DNA from: RH-AL1 sp965249685
GTDB taxonomy: Bacteria; Pseudomonadota; Alphaproteobacteria; Rhizobiales; Beijerinckiaceae
Direction of reading: 5' to 3'
Assembly (NCBI GenBank): GCA_965249685.1
Contig: CBDFMN010000003.1
Span: 682,001 to 746,000, forward strand
Length of the DNA: 64,000 nt
The notes beneath the pieces were generated by a model. That model ran no database searches. It was not told the DNA's origin and worked only from the letters and a program-made list of their open reading frames with translations. A program made the translations under genes and the position numbers. Positions 1-8,520 of the stretch are shown piece by piece. How positions within the stretch are numbered: position 1 is the first letter of the stretch; each line of letters starts with the position of its first letter.

Positions 1-251
1 TGCCGATGCACCAGTCCGTCGTTTTCAAGCCACTGCAGCGTCTGGGCCAGCATGCGCTCGCTGATGCCGCTGACCTTGCGTCGCAATCCACTGAAACGGT
101 GGGTCCCGCCCTGGAGCGCAATGAGGACGAGCACACCCCAGCGGCTGGTGACATGCCGCATCACATCCCGCGAGGGACAGCCGAGTTGGAAGACGTCGCC
201 TCGCGTAATCCGTTCCGCAAGGGATGTCGGCGAAAGGGCTTGACCGCTCAT
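1..251 (-). CDS. HxlR family transcriptional regulator (partial, 3' end outside window)
   Basis: Reading leftwards from an ATG with GAGG about ten bases upstream gives an open frame that runs off the left edge. The visible 83 residues contain the HxlR signature: an N-terminal Cys (LGCPSRDVMRHV), then VTSRWGVLVLIALQGG, the winged-helix segment FSGLRRKVSGISERMLAQTL and ENDGLVHR. HxlR proteins are small dimeric winged-helix regulators that often sense redox state or electrophiles through the N-terminal Cys. The gene is divergent from an NAD(P)H-binding oxidoreductase, a common HxlR arrangement, so it probably controls that neighbour and itself (inference). The C-terminal end is not visible. Confidence 0.88.
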   Translation of the reverse strand, partial: MSGQALSPTSLAERITRGDVFQLGCPSRDVMRHVTSRWGVLVLIALQGGTHRFSGLRRKVSGISERMLAQTLQWLENDGLVHR

Positions 252-340
252 GTGACACTTACCTCAGCGTGCGTACTTACTTAAAATTAGTTGATTGGGT
301 ATGTCGAGGCTCCGACCCGATCCAGAGCAGGGAACCTTCC
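252..340. promoter_or_regulatory. Divergent promoter/operator region between hxlR-type regulator and oxidoreductase
   Basis: This 89-base region is AT-rich compared with its surroundings. It holds an imperfect palindrome, ACTTAAAATTAGT at 279-291, and a GTACTTACTT block just before it. Divergent HxlR pairs normally have their operator here. The regulator assignment is inference from position only. Confidence 0.35.
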
Positions 341-1195
341 ATGTACGCCATTACCGCAGCCAGCGGCCAACTCGGCCGTCTCGTCGTCGAGAATCTGTTG
401 AAGTCCGCCGCGCCCGGCGAGATCGTCGCCGTCGTCCGCAACCCGGCTAAGGTCGACGATCTTGCCGCGCTCGGCGTGCAGGTCCGTCGCGCCGATTACG
501 ACGAGCCGGCGTCGCTCGCCGCCGCTTTCACAGGTATCGACAAGCTGTTGCTGATCTCGTCCAGCGAAGTCACCGGGCGCGTGCCGCAGCACCGCGCCGT
601 CATCGAAGCGGCCCGAGGTGCCGGGGTCAAGCTCCTCGCCTATACGAGCATGCTGCGCGCCGATCGGTCGCCGGCGCATCTGGCCGAGGAGCACCGCGAC
701 ACCGAGGCGCTGCTCGCCGCCTCCGGTCTTGCCACGGTGGTTCTCCGCAACGGCTGGTACACGGAAAACTATCTGATGGCTCTGCAACCGGTGGTGGAGC
801 ACGGCGCCATGGTTGGGTCGGCAAGGCAAGGCAGGATCTCGCTCGCGGCACGCGCCGACTATGCCGCGGCGGCTGCCCGGGTGCTCACCTCCGAGGGCCA
901 TGCGGGCCAGGTCTACGAACTCGCCGGCGACACTGCCTGGACGCTTTCGGACTTCGCCGCCGAAATCGGTCGCCAAGCCGGTCGTGCGATCGCCTATCGC
1001 AACCTTCCGCAGGCCGACTATGAGGCCGTGCTCGTCGGGGCGGGCATGCCAACCAACCTCGCCGGCCTGCTTGCCGACGCCGACGCGCGAGCGGCCGACG
1101 GGGCGCTTTTCGAGGATGGGCACGCGTTAAGTCGACTGATCGGACGCGCGACCACGCCCGTGCCCGAGACGATCGCGGCGGCACTTCGCGGCTGA
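341..1195 (+). CDS. NAD(P)H-binding oxidoreductase, NmrA/QorB-like atypical SDR
   Basis: The 284-residue protein begins MYAITAASGQLGRLVVENLL, a Rossmann fold with the atypical-SDR nucleotide motif (TAASGQLG). It continues with a VVRNPAKVDDLAALGVQVR strand typical of NADP-dependent NmrA/YtfG proteins and has the ISSSEVTGR segment seen in QorB. The family reduces quinones or acts as a redox-sensing Rossmann protein in the cytoplasm. I chose the ATG preceded by AGCAGGGAACC; the longer frame upstream overlaps the divergent regulator. Its position opposite a HxlR regulator fits an electrophile or quinone response. Substrate unknown. Confidence 0.85.
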   Translation: MYAITAASGQLGRLVVENLLKSAAPGEIVAVVRNPAKVDDLAALGVQVRRADYDEPASLAAAFTGIDKLLLISSSEVTGRVPQHRAVIEAARGAGVKLLAYTSMLRADRSPAHLAEEHRDTEALLAASGLATVVLRNGWYTENYLMALQPVVEHGAMVGSARQGRISLAARADYAAAAARVLTSEGHAGQVYELAGDTAWTLSDFAAEIGRQAGRAIAYRNLPQADYEAVLVGAGMPTNLAGLLADADARAADGALFEDGHALSRLIGRATTPVPETIAAALRG

Positions 1196-1227
1196 GCTGA
1201 AGACCTGAGGTCGGGCCGACGCCGCCT

Positions 1228-3255
1228 TCAGATGTCCACAAGCTCCGTGGCGAAGGCGGCACGCTCCTGAATGAAGGCAAAACGCGCTTCGGCTTTGGTG
1301 CCCATCAGGCGCTCGACGGAATCGCCGGTGCGTTCCGCCTCCTCGGGCAGGACTGTGACGCGCAGCAGGTTGCGCTTCTTCGGGTCCATCGTCGTCTCCT
1401 TCAGCTGGCCCGGCATCATCTCGCCGAGGCCCTTGAAGCGGCTGACGTCGACCTTGCCGCGGCCCGTCAGCACCGTCCTCATCAGCTCATCGCGGTGGCG
1501 GTCGTCACGAGCGTAGACATGCGTCGTTCCCTGGGTCAGCCGGTAAAGCGGAGGCACGGCGAGGTAGAGGTGGCCCGCATCGATCAGCTTCGGCATCTCG
1601 CGATAGAAGAAGGTGATCAGCAGCGAGGCGATGTGGGCGCCATCGACGTCGGCATCGGTCATGATGATGATCTTGTCGTAGCGCAACTCGGTTTCGTTGT
1701 AGCGGGCGCCCGTGCCGCAGCCCATCGCCAGGGTCAGGTCGGCGAGCTGCTGGTTGCCGGCCAGCTTGTCCTTCGTGGCGTTGGCGACGTTGAGGATCTT
1801 CCCGCGTAGCGGCAGCACGGCCTGGTTGGCGCGGTCGCGTGCCTGCTTGGCCGAGCCTCCAGCCGAATCCCCCTCGACGATAAAGATCTCAGAGCCTTGC
1901 GCCGACGAGTTCACGCAATCGGCGAGCTTACCGGGCAGGCGGAGCTTGCGGGTGGCGCTTTTGCGGGCGACGTCCTTCTCCGCCCGGCGACGCAGGCGCT
2001 CCTCGGCGCGCTCGACCGACCAGTCGAGCAGCCGCATCGCCTGCGAGGGCAGGCTTGCCAACCAGTGGTCGAACGTGTCGCGGATCGTCGTCTCGACGAT
2101 ACGGGCGGCTTCCGCGCTCATTAGCCGGCCCTTGTTCTGGCCCTGGAATTCCGGCTCCTTGATGAAGACGGAAATGAGTGCCGCGCAGGAAACCATGACG
2201 TCGTCGGCGATAAGCAAGGCGGCCCGCTTGCCTTGGCCGACACGCTCGGCGTGGTCTTTCAGGCCGCGCAGCAGGGCGGCCCGCAATCCGGCCTCGTGGG
2301 TGCCGCCGTCGGAGGTGGGGATCGTGTTGCAATAGGAATGGACGAAGCCGTCGTCGTCGGCGAGCCAGGCCACCGCCCATTCGAGCGAGCCGTGGCCGCC
2401 GGGCTTGGTGACCTTGCCGGTGAACACCTGGTCGGCGACGAGCGTCTTGCCTGCCGTGTCCTGTGCCAGGTAATCCTTCAGGCCCCCCGGAAAGTGGAAC
2501 ACGGCTTCGCGCGGCGCGCCGCCTTCGTTGTTCAGCGCCGTGTTGTGCCAGCGGATCTCGACGCCGCCGAAGAGGTAGGCTTTCGCACGCGCCATCTTGA
2601 ACAGGCGGGCCGGCTTGAAATGCGCGTCCGGGCCGAAGATCTGCGGATCGGGCTTGAAGCGCACCCGCGTGCCGCGCCGGTTGGGTGCCTTGCCGACCGT
2701 GACGAGCTTGCTGGTCGGCACCCCGCGCGCGAAGGTCTGGCGATACAGCATCTGGCCGCGCGCGACCTCGACCTCGAGCTGCTCGGCCAGCGCGTTGACG
2801 ACCGACACGCCGACTCCATGCAACCCGCCCGAGGTCTGATAGGCGCCGGAATCGAACTTTCCACCGGCGTGCAGCGTCGTCATGATGACTTCCAACGCCG
2901 ACTTCTTCGGGAACTTGGGATGCGGATCGATGGGGATGCCGCGCCCATTATCCGTCACGCTCAGAGTGCCCTCGCCGTCGAGCAGCACGTCGATGAAGGT
3001 CGCGTGTCCGGCGACCGCCTCATCCATCGCGTTATCCAGCACCTCGGCGAACAGGTGGTGAAGCGCCGCCTCGTCCGTGCCGCCGATGTACATGCCGGGT
3101 CGGCGGCGCACCGGCTCCAGCCCCTCCAGCACCTCGATCGAGGCGGCGGTGTAGCCGGCTTCGCCGGGCGTAGCCTCCACCATTCGGCCCGCGCGCGCAT
3201 GGACCGCCGGGAGCTTGCGCGCGCTGGTGCCGAAGAGGTCGCGATTGGCTGCCAT
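1228..3255 (-). CDS. parE: DNA topoisomerase IV subunit B
   Basis: ParE is the ATPase subunit of topoisomerase IV, which decatenates daughter chromosomes with ParC. The 675-residue protein shows the GHKL ATPase motifs EVLDNAMDEAVAG and DNGRGIP, the lid segment SGGLHGVGVSVVNALAE, the TOPRIM motifs EGDSAGGSAKQARDR and DADVDGAHI, and the C-terminal RFKGLGEMMPGQLK. The size and the N-terminal NRDLFG stretch, typical of alphaproteobacterial ParE, favour ParE over the longer GyrB. The start chosen is MAANRDLFG; 16 more residues upstream are possible but look non-conserved. parC is not adjacent. Confidence 0.95.
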   Translation of the reverse strand: MAANRDLFGTSARKLPAVHARAGRMVEATPGEAGYTAASIEVLEGLEPVRRRPGMYIGGTDEAALHHLFAEVLDNAMDEAVAGHATFIDVLLDGEGTLSVTDNGRGIPIDPHPKFPKKSALEVIMTTLHAGGKFDSGAYQTSGGLHGVGVSVVNALAEQLEVEVARGQMLYRQTFARGVPTSKLVTVGKAPNRRGTRVRFKPDPQIFGPDAHFKPARLFKMARAKAYLFGGVEIRWHNTALNNEGGAPREAVFHFPGGLKDYLAQDTAGKTLVADQVFTGKVTKPGGHGSLEWAVAWLADDDGFVHSYCNTIPTSDGGTHEAGLRAALLRGLKDHAERVGQGKRAALLIADDVMVSCAALISVFIKEPEFQGQNKGRLMSAEAARIVETTIRDTFDHWLASLPSQAMRLLDWSVERAEERLRRRAEKDVARKSATRKLRLPGKLADCVNSSAQGSEIFIVEGDSAGGSAKQARDRANQAVLPLRGKILNVANATKDKLAGNQQLADLTLAMGCGTGARYNETELRYDKIIIMTDADVDGAHIASLLITFFYREMPKLIDAGHLYLAVPPLYRLTQGTTHVYARDDRHRDELMRTVLTGRGKVDVSRFKGLGEMMPGQLKETTMDPKKRNLLRVTVLPEEAERTGDSVERLMGTKAEARFAFIQERAAFATELVDI

Positions 3256-3385
3256 GGTGCTCAAGTCTCGGGTTCTGTGTGCTTGGAAGAGAACATAACA
3301 CAAACATCTGTCGCTTCCACTTACCGGACCTTAACGGTCCCTGCCTAGTCTCCAGCGGTCACACTCCGGCAGAACTGGCGCCGAC

Positions 3386-4678
3386 ATGGCGAATGACGCG
3401 CTCACCATCGTGATCTGCTTCGATCATGCTTCCATCACCGGAGGCCAGGCCAAGGTCGCGTTCGATAGCGCGGTCGGACTGAAGCGGCAGGGCCATCGTC
3501 CAATTGTCTTCGCCGCCGCGGGCCCGGTGGCGCCGCAGCTCGTCGAGGCCGGCATCGAGACGATCTGCCTCGACCAGAGCGACCTCGTGGGCAACCCCTC
3601 GCGGCTCGCCGCCGCCGTGCAGGGCATCTGGAACGCGACGGCCGCCCGTGCCCTCGAGGCGCTGCTCGCGACCGTGCCGCGCGAGAGCACGATCGTCCAC
3701 GTGCACGGCTGGGCCAAGGCCCTGTCGCCGTCGATCGCCGGGCCGATCGCCCGGTCGGGTCTGCCCGCGCTATACACGATCCACGAATATTTCCAGTTTT
3801 GCCCCAACGGCGGTTTCTACAACTACCGGGAGCGGCATATCTGCACGCTGACGCCGCTGTCGGCGCAGTGCTGGGCGACGAACTGCGATTCGCGCAACTA
3901 TGCTCGCAAGCTTTGGCGAAACGTGCGGCTGCTGACGGCGAAACGCATCGCCCACCTGCCGGACGTCTTCTCCGACTACATCGCGATATCCGGCGTGCAG
4001 GAGGCGATCGTCGCGCCGCTGGTCCCGAAAGGCGTGGCGCTGCACCGCATCTCCAACCCGGTCTCGGTGCCCGACCTCGGTCCCAAGCCCGATCCCACGT
4101 CGGGCGAGGTGATCTTCGTTGGCCGCATCTCGCCGGAAAAGGGCGTGCTTGTCTTCGCCGAGGCGGCGCGCCAGGCGGGACTCGTCCCGACGTTCGTGGG
4201 CGACGGGCCGATGGCCGCGGAACTGGCCGCGCGCTATCCCGAGGCCCGGCTGCTCGGCTGGCGCGACCCGGCCGGCGTGCAGGAGGCGATGCGTGCAGCC
4301 CGCGCGCTGGTCTTCCCCTCGCTTTGGTATGAGGGGCAGCCGCTTACGGTCCTCGAGGCCAAGGGGCTCGGCGTGCCGGTGGTGGTGTCCGACGCCTGCG
4401 CCGCCCGCGAGGAGGTGGAGGACGGCGTCTCCGGCCTGTGGTTCAGGAGCGACGACGCGGCCGACCTCGCGCGCGCGCTGCGGGTGCTGGGTGACGACGC
4501 GACGGTTGCCGCCATGTCGCGTGCCGCTTACGCCGCGTATTGGGCCGACGCTCCGACGCTGGAGCGCCACGTCGAGCGGATCACGCGGCTCTACCGCACG
4601 ATGGCGGACCGACGCGCGCGCACCAATCGAACCGCCGGCATCGAACCGCGGTGGTCTGCCAGCGCGGCAGTCTCGTAG
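3386..4678 (+). CDS. Glycosyltransferase family 4 protein
   Basis: A 430-residue GT-B fold retaining glycosyltransferase. The N-terminal half has the acceptor-side motif GGQAKVAFDSAVGLKRQGH and a Cys-rich segment near residues 138-170 (HEYFQFCPNGGFYNY, CTLTPLSAQCWATNC) seen in one GT4 subfamily. The C-terminal half has the nucleotide-sugar binding features VIFVGRISPEKGV and LVFPSLWYEGQPLTVLEA, including the E-x7-E region. It probably adds a sugar to an envelope polysaccharide or glycolipid at the cytoplasmic face. It stands alone, divergent from parE and convergent with glnA, so donor and acceptor cannot be inferred. Confidence 0.9.
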   Translation: MANDALTIVICFDHASITGGQAKVAFDSAVGLKRQGHRPIVFAAAGPVAPQLVEAGIETICLDQSDLVGNPSRLAAAVQGIWNATAARALEALLATVPRESTIVHVHGWAKALSPSIAGPIARSGLPALYTIHEYFQFCPNGGFYNYRERHICTLTPLSAQCWATNCDSRNYARKLWRNVRLLTAKRIAHLPDVFSDYIAISGVQEAIVAPLVPKGVALHRISNPVSVPDLGPKPDPTSGEVIFVGRISPEKGVLVFAEAARQAGLVPTFVGDGPMAAELAARYPEARLLGWRDPAGVQEAMRAARALVFPSLWYEGQPLTVLEAKGLGVPVVVSDACAAREEVEDGVSGLWFRSDDAADLARALRVLGDDATVAAMSRAAYAAYWADAPTLERHVERITRLYRTMADRRARTNRTAGIEPRWSASAAVS

Positions 4679-4687
4679 CGAACGGCC

Positions 4688-6097
4688 TCAATACGAATAG
4701 TACATGTCGAACTCGACCGGATGCGGAGTCATCTCCATCCGGCGGACGTCCTGCATCTTCAGGTCGATGTAGCTCTCGATGAAGCTTTCGCCGAACACGC
4801 CGCCGGCGGTGAGATAGGCGTGGTCGGCCTTGAGGCTCGACAGCGCTTCACGCAAAGAACCGCAGACGGTTGGGATGCGCGCCAGCTCGTTGGGGGGCAG
4901 GTCGTAGAGGTCCTTGTCCATCGGCTGTCCAGGATCGACCTTGTTGAGAATGCCGTCGAGCCCGGCCATCAGCATCGCGGTGAAAGCAAGGTAGGGATTG
5001 GCCATCGCGTCGGGGAAGCGGACCTCGACGCGCTTGGCCTTGGGGTTCGCCGTATAGGGGATGCGGCACGATGCCGAGCGGTTGCGCGAGGAATATGCCA
5101 GCAGCACCGGTGCCTCGTAGCCGGGGACCAGCCGCTTGTAGGAGTTCGTTGAGGGATTGGTAAAGGCGTTCAGCGACTTGGCATGCTTGATGATGCCGCC
5201 GATGTACCACAGGCATTCTTGGCTGAGGTCGGCATATTTGTCGCCGGCGAAGAGCGGGACGCCGCCTTTCCAGATCGACTGGTGGACGTGCATGCCCGAG
5301 CCGTTGTCGCCGTAGACGGGCTTGGGCATGAACGTCGCCGTCTTGCCGTAGCTCTGCGCGACCTGGTGGATGCAGTATTTATAGACCTGCATGTGGTCTG
5401 CCATCTGCGTTAGCGGCCCGAACTTGAGGCCGAGTTCGTGCTGGGCGGAGGCGACCTCGTGGTGGTGCTTCTCGACCTGGCAGCCCATGGACTGCATCGC
5501 CGCGAGCATCTCGCCGCGCATGTCCTGCGCCGAATCCTGCGGTGGCACCGGAAAGTAGCCGCCTTTGGTGCGGACGCGGTGGCCGAGGTTGCCGCCCTCG
5601 TAGGGCGTGTCCGAATTGCTCGGAAACTCGTTCGAGTCGAGCACGAAGCCGGTGTTGTAGGGATCGGCGCGGAAGCGCACGTCGTCGAACACGAAGAACT
5701 CCGCCTCCGGTCCGAAATAGACGGCATCGCCGATGCCGCTGGAGGCGGCAAAGGCTTCGGCGCGCTTGGCGATGCCGCGCGGGTCTCGCTCGTAGGGCTC
5801 GCCGGTCGAGGGCTCCAGCACGTCGCAGATAATCGAGAGTGTGGGGGCGGCGAAGAACGGGTCCATCGCGGCGCTCGCCGGGTCGGGCATCAGCGTCATG
5901 TCGGATTCGTTGATCGCCTTCCAGCCCGCGATGGACGAACCGTCGAACATCGTGCCTTCCGAGAAGAGGTCCTCGTCCACCATGGTCTGGTCGAAGGTGA
6001 CGTGCTGCCATTTCCCGCGCGGATCGGTGAAGCGGAGGTCGACGTACTTGATGTCGTTGTCCTTGATCGCCTTCAGCACGTCAGCGGCGGTTTTCAT
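4688..6097 (-). CDS. glnA: Glutamine synthetase, type I
   Basis: Catalyses ATP-dependent amidation of glutamate to glutamine, the main ammonium assimilation step. The 469-residue length is that of GSI. Visible motifs are FDGSSIAGW near residue 55, the ATP/metal segment GPEAEFFVFDD, the KPVYGDNGSGMHVHQS signature and the adenylylation site KDLYDLPPNE with Tyr398. Tyr398 indicates control by GlnE-type adenylylation. AGGAGA precedes the ATG at good spacing. It lies directly downstream of glnB on the same strand, the classical rhizobial glnBA operon. Confidence 0.98.
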   Translation of the reverse strand: MKTAADVLKAIKDNDIKYVDLRFTDPRGKWQHVTFDQTMVDEDLFSEGTMFDGSSIAGWKAINESDMTLMPDPASAAMDPFFAAPTLSIICDVLEPSTGEPYERDPRGIAKRAEAFAASSGIGDAVYFGPEAEFFVFDDVRFRADPYNTGFVLDSNEFPSNSDTPYEGGNLGHRVRTKGGYFPVPPQDSAQDMRGEMLAAMQSMGCQVEKHHHEVASAQHELGLKFGPLTQMADHMQVYKYCIHQVAQSYGKTATFMPKPVYGDNGSGMHVHQSIWKGGVPLFAGDKYADLSQECLWYIGGIIKHAKSLNAFTNPSTNSYKRLVPGYEAPVLLAYSSRNRSASCRIPYTANPKAKRVEVRFPDAMANPYLAFTAMLMAGLDGILNKVDPGQPMDKDLYDLPPNELARIPTVCGSLREALSSLKADHAYLTAGGVFGESFIESYIDLKMQDVRRMEMTPHPVEFDMYYSY

Positions 6098-6135
6098 GCG
6101 CGGTCTTCTCCTGAATGTCTCTGGGGTTGGCGAGC

Positions 6136-6474
6136 CTAGATCGCGTCCGGCCCGGTCTCGCCCGTCCTGATGCGGACGGCGCCTTCGATCGCGAAGACGA
6201 AGATCTTGCCGTCGCCGATGCGGCCCGTCTGCGCCGCCTTGCGGATAGCGGCAACGGCGCCCTCGACGGCCGAGTCGTTGAGGACGACCTCGAGCTTCAC
6301 CTTCGGGAGGAAATCGACGACGTATTCGGCGCCCCGATAAAGCTCGGTATGGCCCTTCTGCCGGCCGAAACCCTTCGCCTCAATGACGGTGATGCCCGAG
6401 ACACCCGCCTCGTGAAGGGCTTCTTTGACCTCGTCAAGCTTGAAGGGCTTGATGATGGCTTCGATCTTTTTCAT
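6136..6474 (-). CDS. glnB: Nitrogen regulatory protein P-II
   Basis: The 112-residue PII signal protein begins MKKIEAIIKPFKLDEVKEAL and carries the T-loop GFGRQKGHTELYRGAEYVVD with the uridylylation Tyr51, plus the C-terminal signature TGRIGDGKIFV. It integrates 2-oxoglutarate, ATP/ADP and uridylylation state and controls GlnE and NtrB. I chose the internal ATG because the longer frame adds 39 residues not found in PII proteins. It is co-directional with glnA, 38 bases upstream, consistent with an operon. Confidence 0.97.
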   Translation of the reverse strand: MKKIEAIIKPFKLDEVKEALHEAGVSGITVIEAKGFGRQKGHTELYRGAEYVVDFLPKVKLEVVLNDSAVEGAVAAIRKAAQTGRIGDGKIFVFAIEGAVRIRTGETGPDAI

Positions 6475-6600
6475 CGCGCTTCCATCCACGGCTATGATTG
6501 TCGCGCTACGCTTTCCGGCAGCTCGATACTGCTTAGCACCAGCTAGACCCGGGTGCCATGGCGGCAACGAGCAAAGTGCCGGGCCGTACACCTTTTCCGT

Positions 6601-7635
6601 TCAAACGTAGCCGGGGTCGATGGAGGCGTTGCCGCCGCGTAGCCATCCCGGCACAGGAAGTTGTTTCCGCTGGAGAAAGGCCGGATCGAACAGCTTCGAC
6701 TGATAGCGGGTTCCGCTGTCGCAGAGGATGGTGACGACGGTGTGGCCCGGCCCCAGTTGGCGGGCCAGGCGCATCGCGCCGGCGACGTTGATGCCCGACG
6801 AGCCGCCGAGCAGCAGGCCCTCGTGTTCGGCTAGGTCGAAGACGATCGGCAGCGCTTCCTCGTCGCTGACCTGGAACGCCATGTCGATCGGCGCGCCTTC
6901 GAGGTTGGCGGTGATGCGGCCCTGGCCGATGCCCTCCGTGATGGACGACCCCTCGGCGTGCAGCGCGCCATGCCGGTAGAAGTCGTGGAGGGCCGACCCC
7001 ATCGGGTCCGTGAGCGCCACCGCGACAGCCGGGTTCTGCGCCTTCAACGCCATGCCGACCCCCGCGAGCGTGCCGCCGGTGCCGACCGCGCAGGTGAAGC
7101 CGTCGACTGTGCCGTCGGTGTCGCGCCAGATCTCCGGTCCGGTCGTCAGCCGGTGCCCCTCGCGGTTGGCGAGGTTGTCGAACTGGTTGGCCCATATTGC
7201 GCCGTGCGGTAGCTCGCCGGCCAGCCGCTCCGCGAGGCGGCCGGACAGCCGCACGTAATTGTTGGGGTTGGCGTACGGCACCGCCGGCACCTCGATCAGC
7301 TCCGCCCCCTGCAGGCGCAGCATGTCCTTCTTCTCCTGGCTCTGCGTCTCCGGAATGACGATGACGGTCCTGAAGCCGAGCGCGTTGGCCACGAGGGCTA
7401 GGCCGATCCCCGTGTTGCCGGCCGTTCCCTCCACGACCGTGCCGCCGGGCTTGAGCGCGCCGCGCGCCATGGCGTCGCGGATGATCGCCAAGCCGGCACG
7501 GTCCTTCACCGACCCGCCCGGGTTCATGAACTCGGCCTTGCCCAAGATGGTGCAGCCCGTCGCCTCCGAGGCGCGGTTCAGCCTGATCAAGGGCGTGTTG
7601 CCGATGGCATCGACGACGGAATTGGCTTTGTCCAT
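6601..7635 (-). CDS. cysK: Cysteine synthase A (O-acetylserine sulfhydrylase)
   Basis: A PLP enzyme (344 residues) that makes cysteine from O-acetylserine and sulfide. It has the N-terminal IGNTPLIRLNRASE, the PLP lysine in NPGGSVKDRAG (Lys44), the substrate loop EGTAGNTGIGLA, the phosphate-binding GTGGTLAGVG and the C-terminal LCDSGTRYQSKLF that binds the PLP pyridine nitrogen. The start is the ATG before DKANSVVDAIGNTPL. It sits 126 bases upstream of glnB on the same strand and far from the cysH-cysI cluster of this window, which supplies its sulfide. Confidence 0.95.
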   Translation of the reverse strand: MDKANSVVDAIGNTPLIRLNRASEATGCTILGKAEFMNPGGSVKDRAGLAIIRDAMARGALKPGGTVVEGTAGNTGIGLALVANALGFRTVIVIPETQSQEKKDMLRLQGAELIEVPAVPYANPNNYVRLSGRLAERLAGELPHGAIWANQFDNLANREGHRLTTGPEIWRDTDGTVDGFTCAVGTGGTLAGVGMALKAQNPAVAVALTDPMGSALHDFYRHGALHAEGSSITEGIGQGRITANLEGAPIDMAFQVSDEEALPIVFDLAEHEGLLLGGSSGINVAGAMRLARQLGPGHTVVTILCDSGTRYQSKLFDPAFLQRKQLPVPGWLRGGNASIDPGYV

Positions 7636-7726
7636 GGTACTTCCGCGATAGTGGACCGGCGCGGACAGATGCGCCGCTACCGCTTCGCTCCGATCGAGCG
7701 CCGCGTCCAGCTTTTTGAGGATGACC

Positions 7727-8500
7727 ATGTTCCGCGCTACGCCACGAGACGGGATCGCCTGGGTCACGGGAGCCAGCGCCGGCATCGGACGCGCGGTCGC
7801 GCTCCGCCTGGCTGCCGACGGCTTCCGCGTGGCCGCGACGGCTCGGCGCGCCGCCGAACTGGAGGCGCTCGCCGCCGAGGCGCCTGGGCGTATCTTTGCC
7901 TACCCCGGTGATATCACCGGCCGTGCCGCAATGGCGGCGGTCGTCGCGGCGATCGAAGCGGCGCAAGGGCCGATTGCGCTCGCGCTTCTCAACGCGGGAG
8001 TCTACAGCCTGGCCGAGCGCGACGGCTTTGATCCGGCCTTGGTCTGGTCGACGGTTGAGACCAATCTCGGCGGCACGGTCAACTGCCTCGGCCCGCTGCT
8101 CGCCGCCATGGTGCCGCGCGGGCGAGGGCAGATCGCCTTGGTGGCGTCCCTCGCCGGATACCGCGGGATCCCCGGTTCGCTCGCCTATGGCGCGTCCAAA
8201 TCGGCCGTGATCACGATGGCGGAGGCGCTGCGGCTGACCTACGCGGCCCGCGGGCTGACAATCCAGGTCGTCAACCCCGGCTTCGTCCGAACGGCCATGA
8301 CCGACGCCAATCCCTATCCCATGCCCTTCATAATGGAGGCTGACGCCGCGGCGCGCCGGGTTTGCGGCGGTCTGCGGCGCGGGGGCTTCGACATCGCCTT
8401 TCCCCGCCGCCTCGCTTGGCCGGCGAGGTTCGCCGCGGCGCTTCCCTACGGCCTATTTTTCCCGCTGATGCGACGTGCCTCGCGCCGCGTCCTGCGCTGA
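7727..8500 (+). CDS. Short-chain dehydrogenase/reductase (SDR)
   Basis: A classical SDR of 257 residues: cofactor motif VTGASAGIGRAVALRLA near residue 15, acidic region PGDITGR, NAG motif (LLNAGVYS), the active-site SLAGYRGIPGSLAYGASKSA with the YxxxK dyad, and VNPGFVRTAMTD. The ATRRAAELEAL segment after strand beta-2 with a basic residue suggests NADP(H) preference. The C-terminal end (LPYGLFFPLMRRASRR) is hydrophobic then basic and may touch the membrane. GAGG lies six bases before the chosen ATG. Divergent from cysK; substrate unknown. Confidence 0.88.
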   Translation: MFRATPRDGIAWVTGASAGIGRAVALRLAADGFRVAATARRAAELEALAAEAPGRIFAYPGDITGRAAMAAVVAAIEAAQGPIALALLNAGVYSLAERDGFDPALVWSTVETNLGGTVNCLGPLLAAMVPRGRGQIALVASLAGYRGIPGSLAYGASKSAVITMAEALRLTYAARGLTIQVVNPGFVRTAMTDANPYPMPFIMEADAAARRVCGGLRRGGFDIAFPRRLAWPARFAAALPYGLFFPLMRRASRRVLR

Positions 8501-8520
8501 GCCGCGTCGCCCCCGGCGGC

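Noticed and set aside
3326..3340. GGACC-TTAAC-GGTCC between parE and the GT4 gene
   Set aside because: The 5-bp stem is too short to call an operator or terminator and could occur by chance in GC-rich DNA.
6553..6558. TGGCAC on the minus strand upstream of glnB, like the -24 part of a sigma-54 promoter
   Set aside because: The -12 part should read TTGC after about five bases, but TCTAGC is present, so the site does not fit sigma-54 despite the plausible context.
6533..7966. A 477-codon frame overlapping cysK on the same strand in another phase
   Set aside because: cysK has all PLP-enzyme motifs; the alternative frame is repetitive Arg/Gly/Pro and has no recognisable domain.
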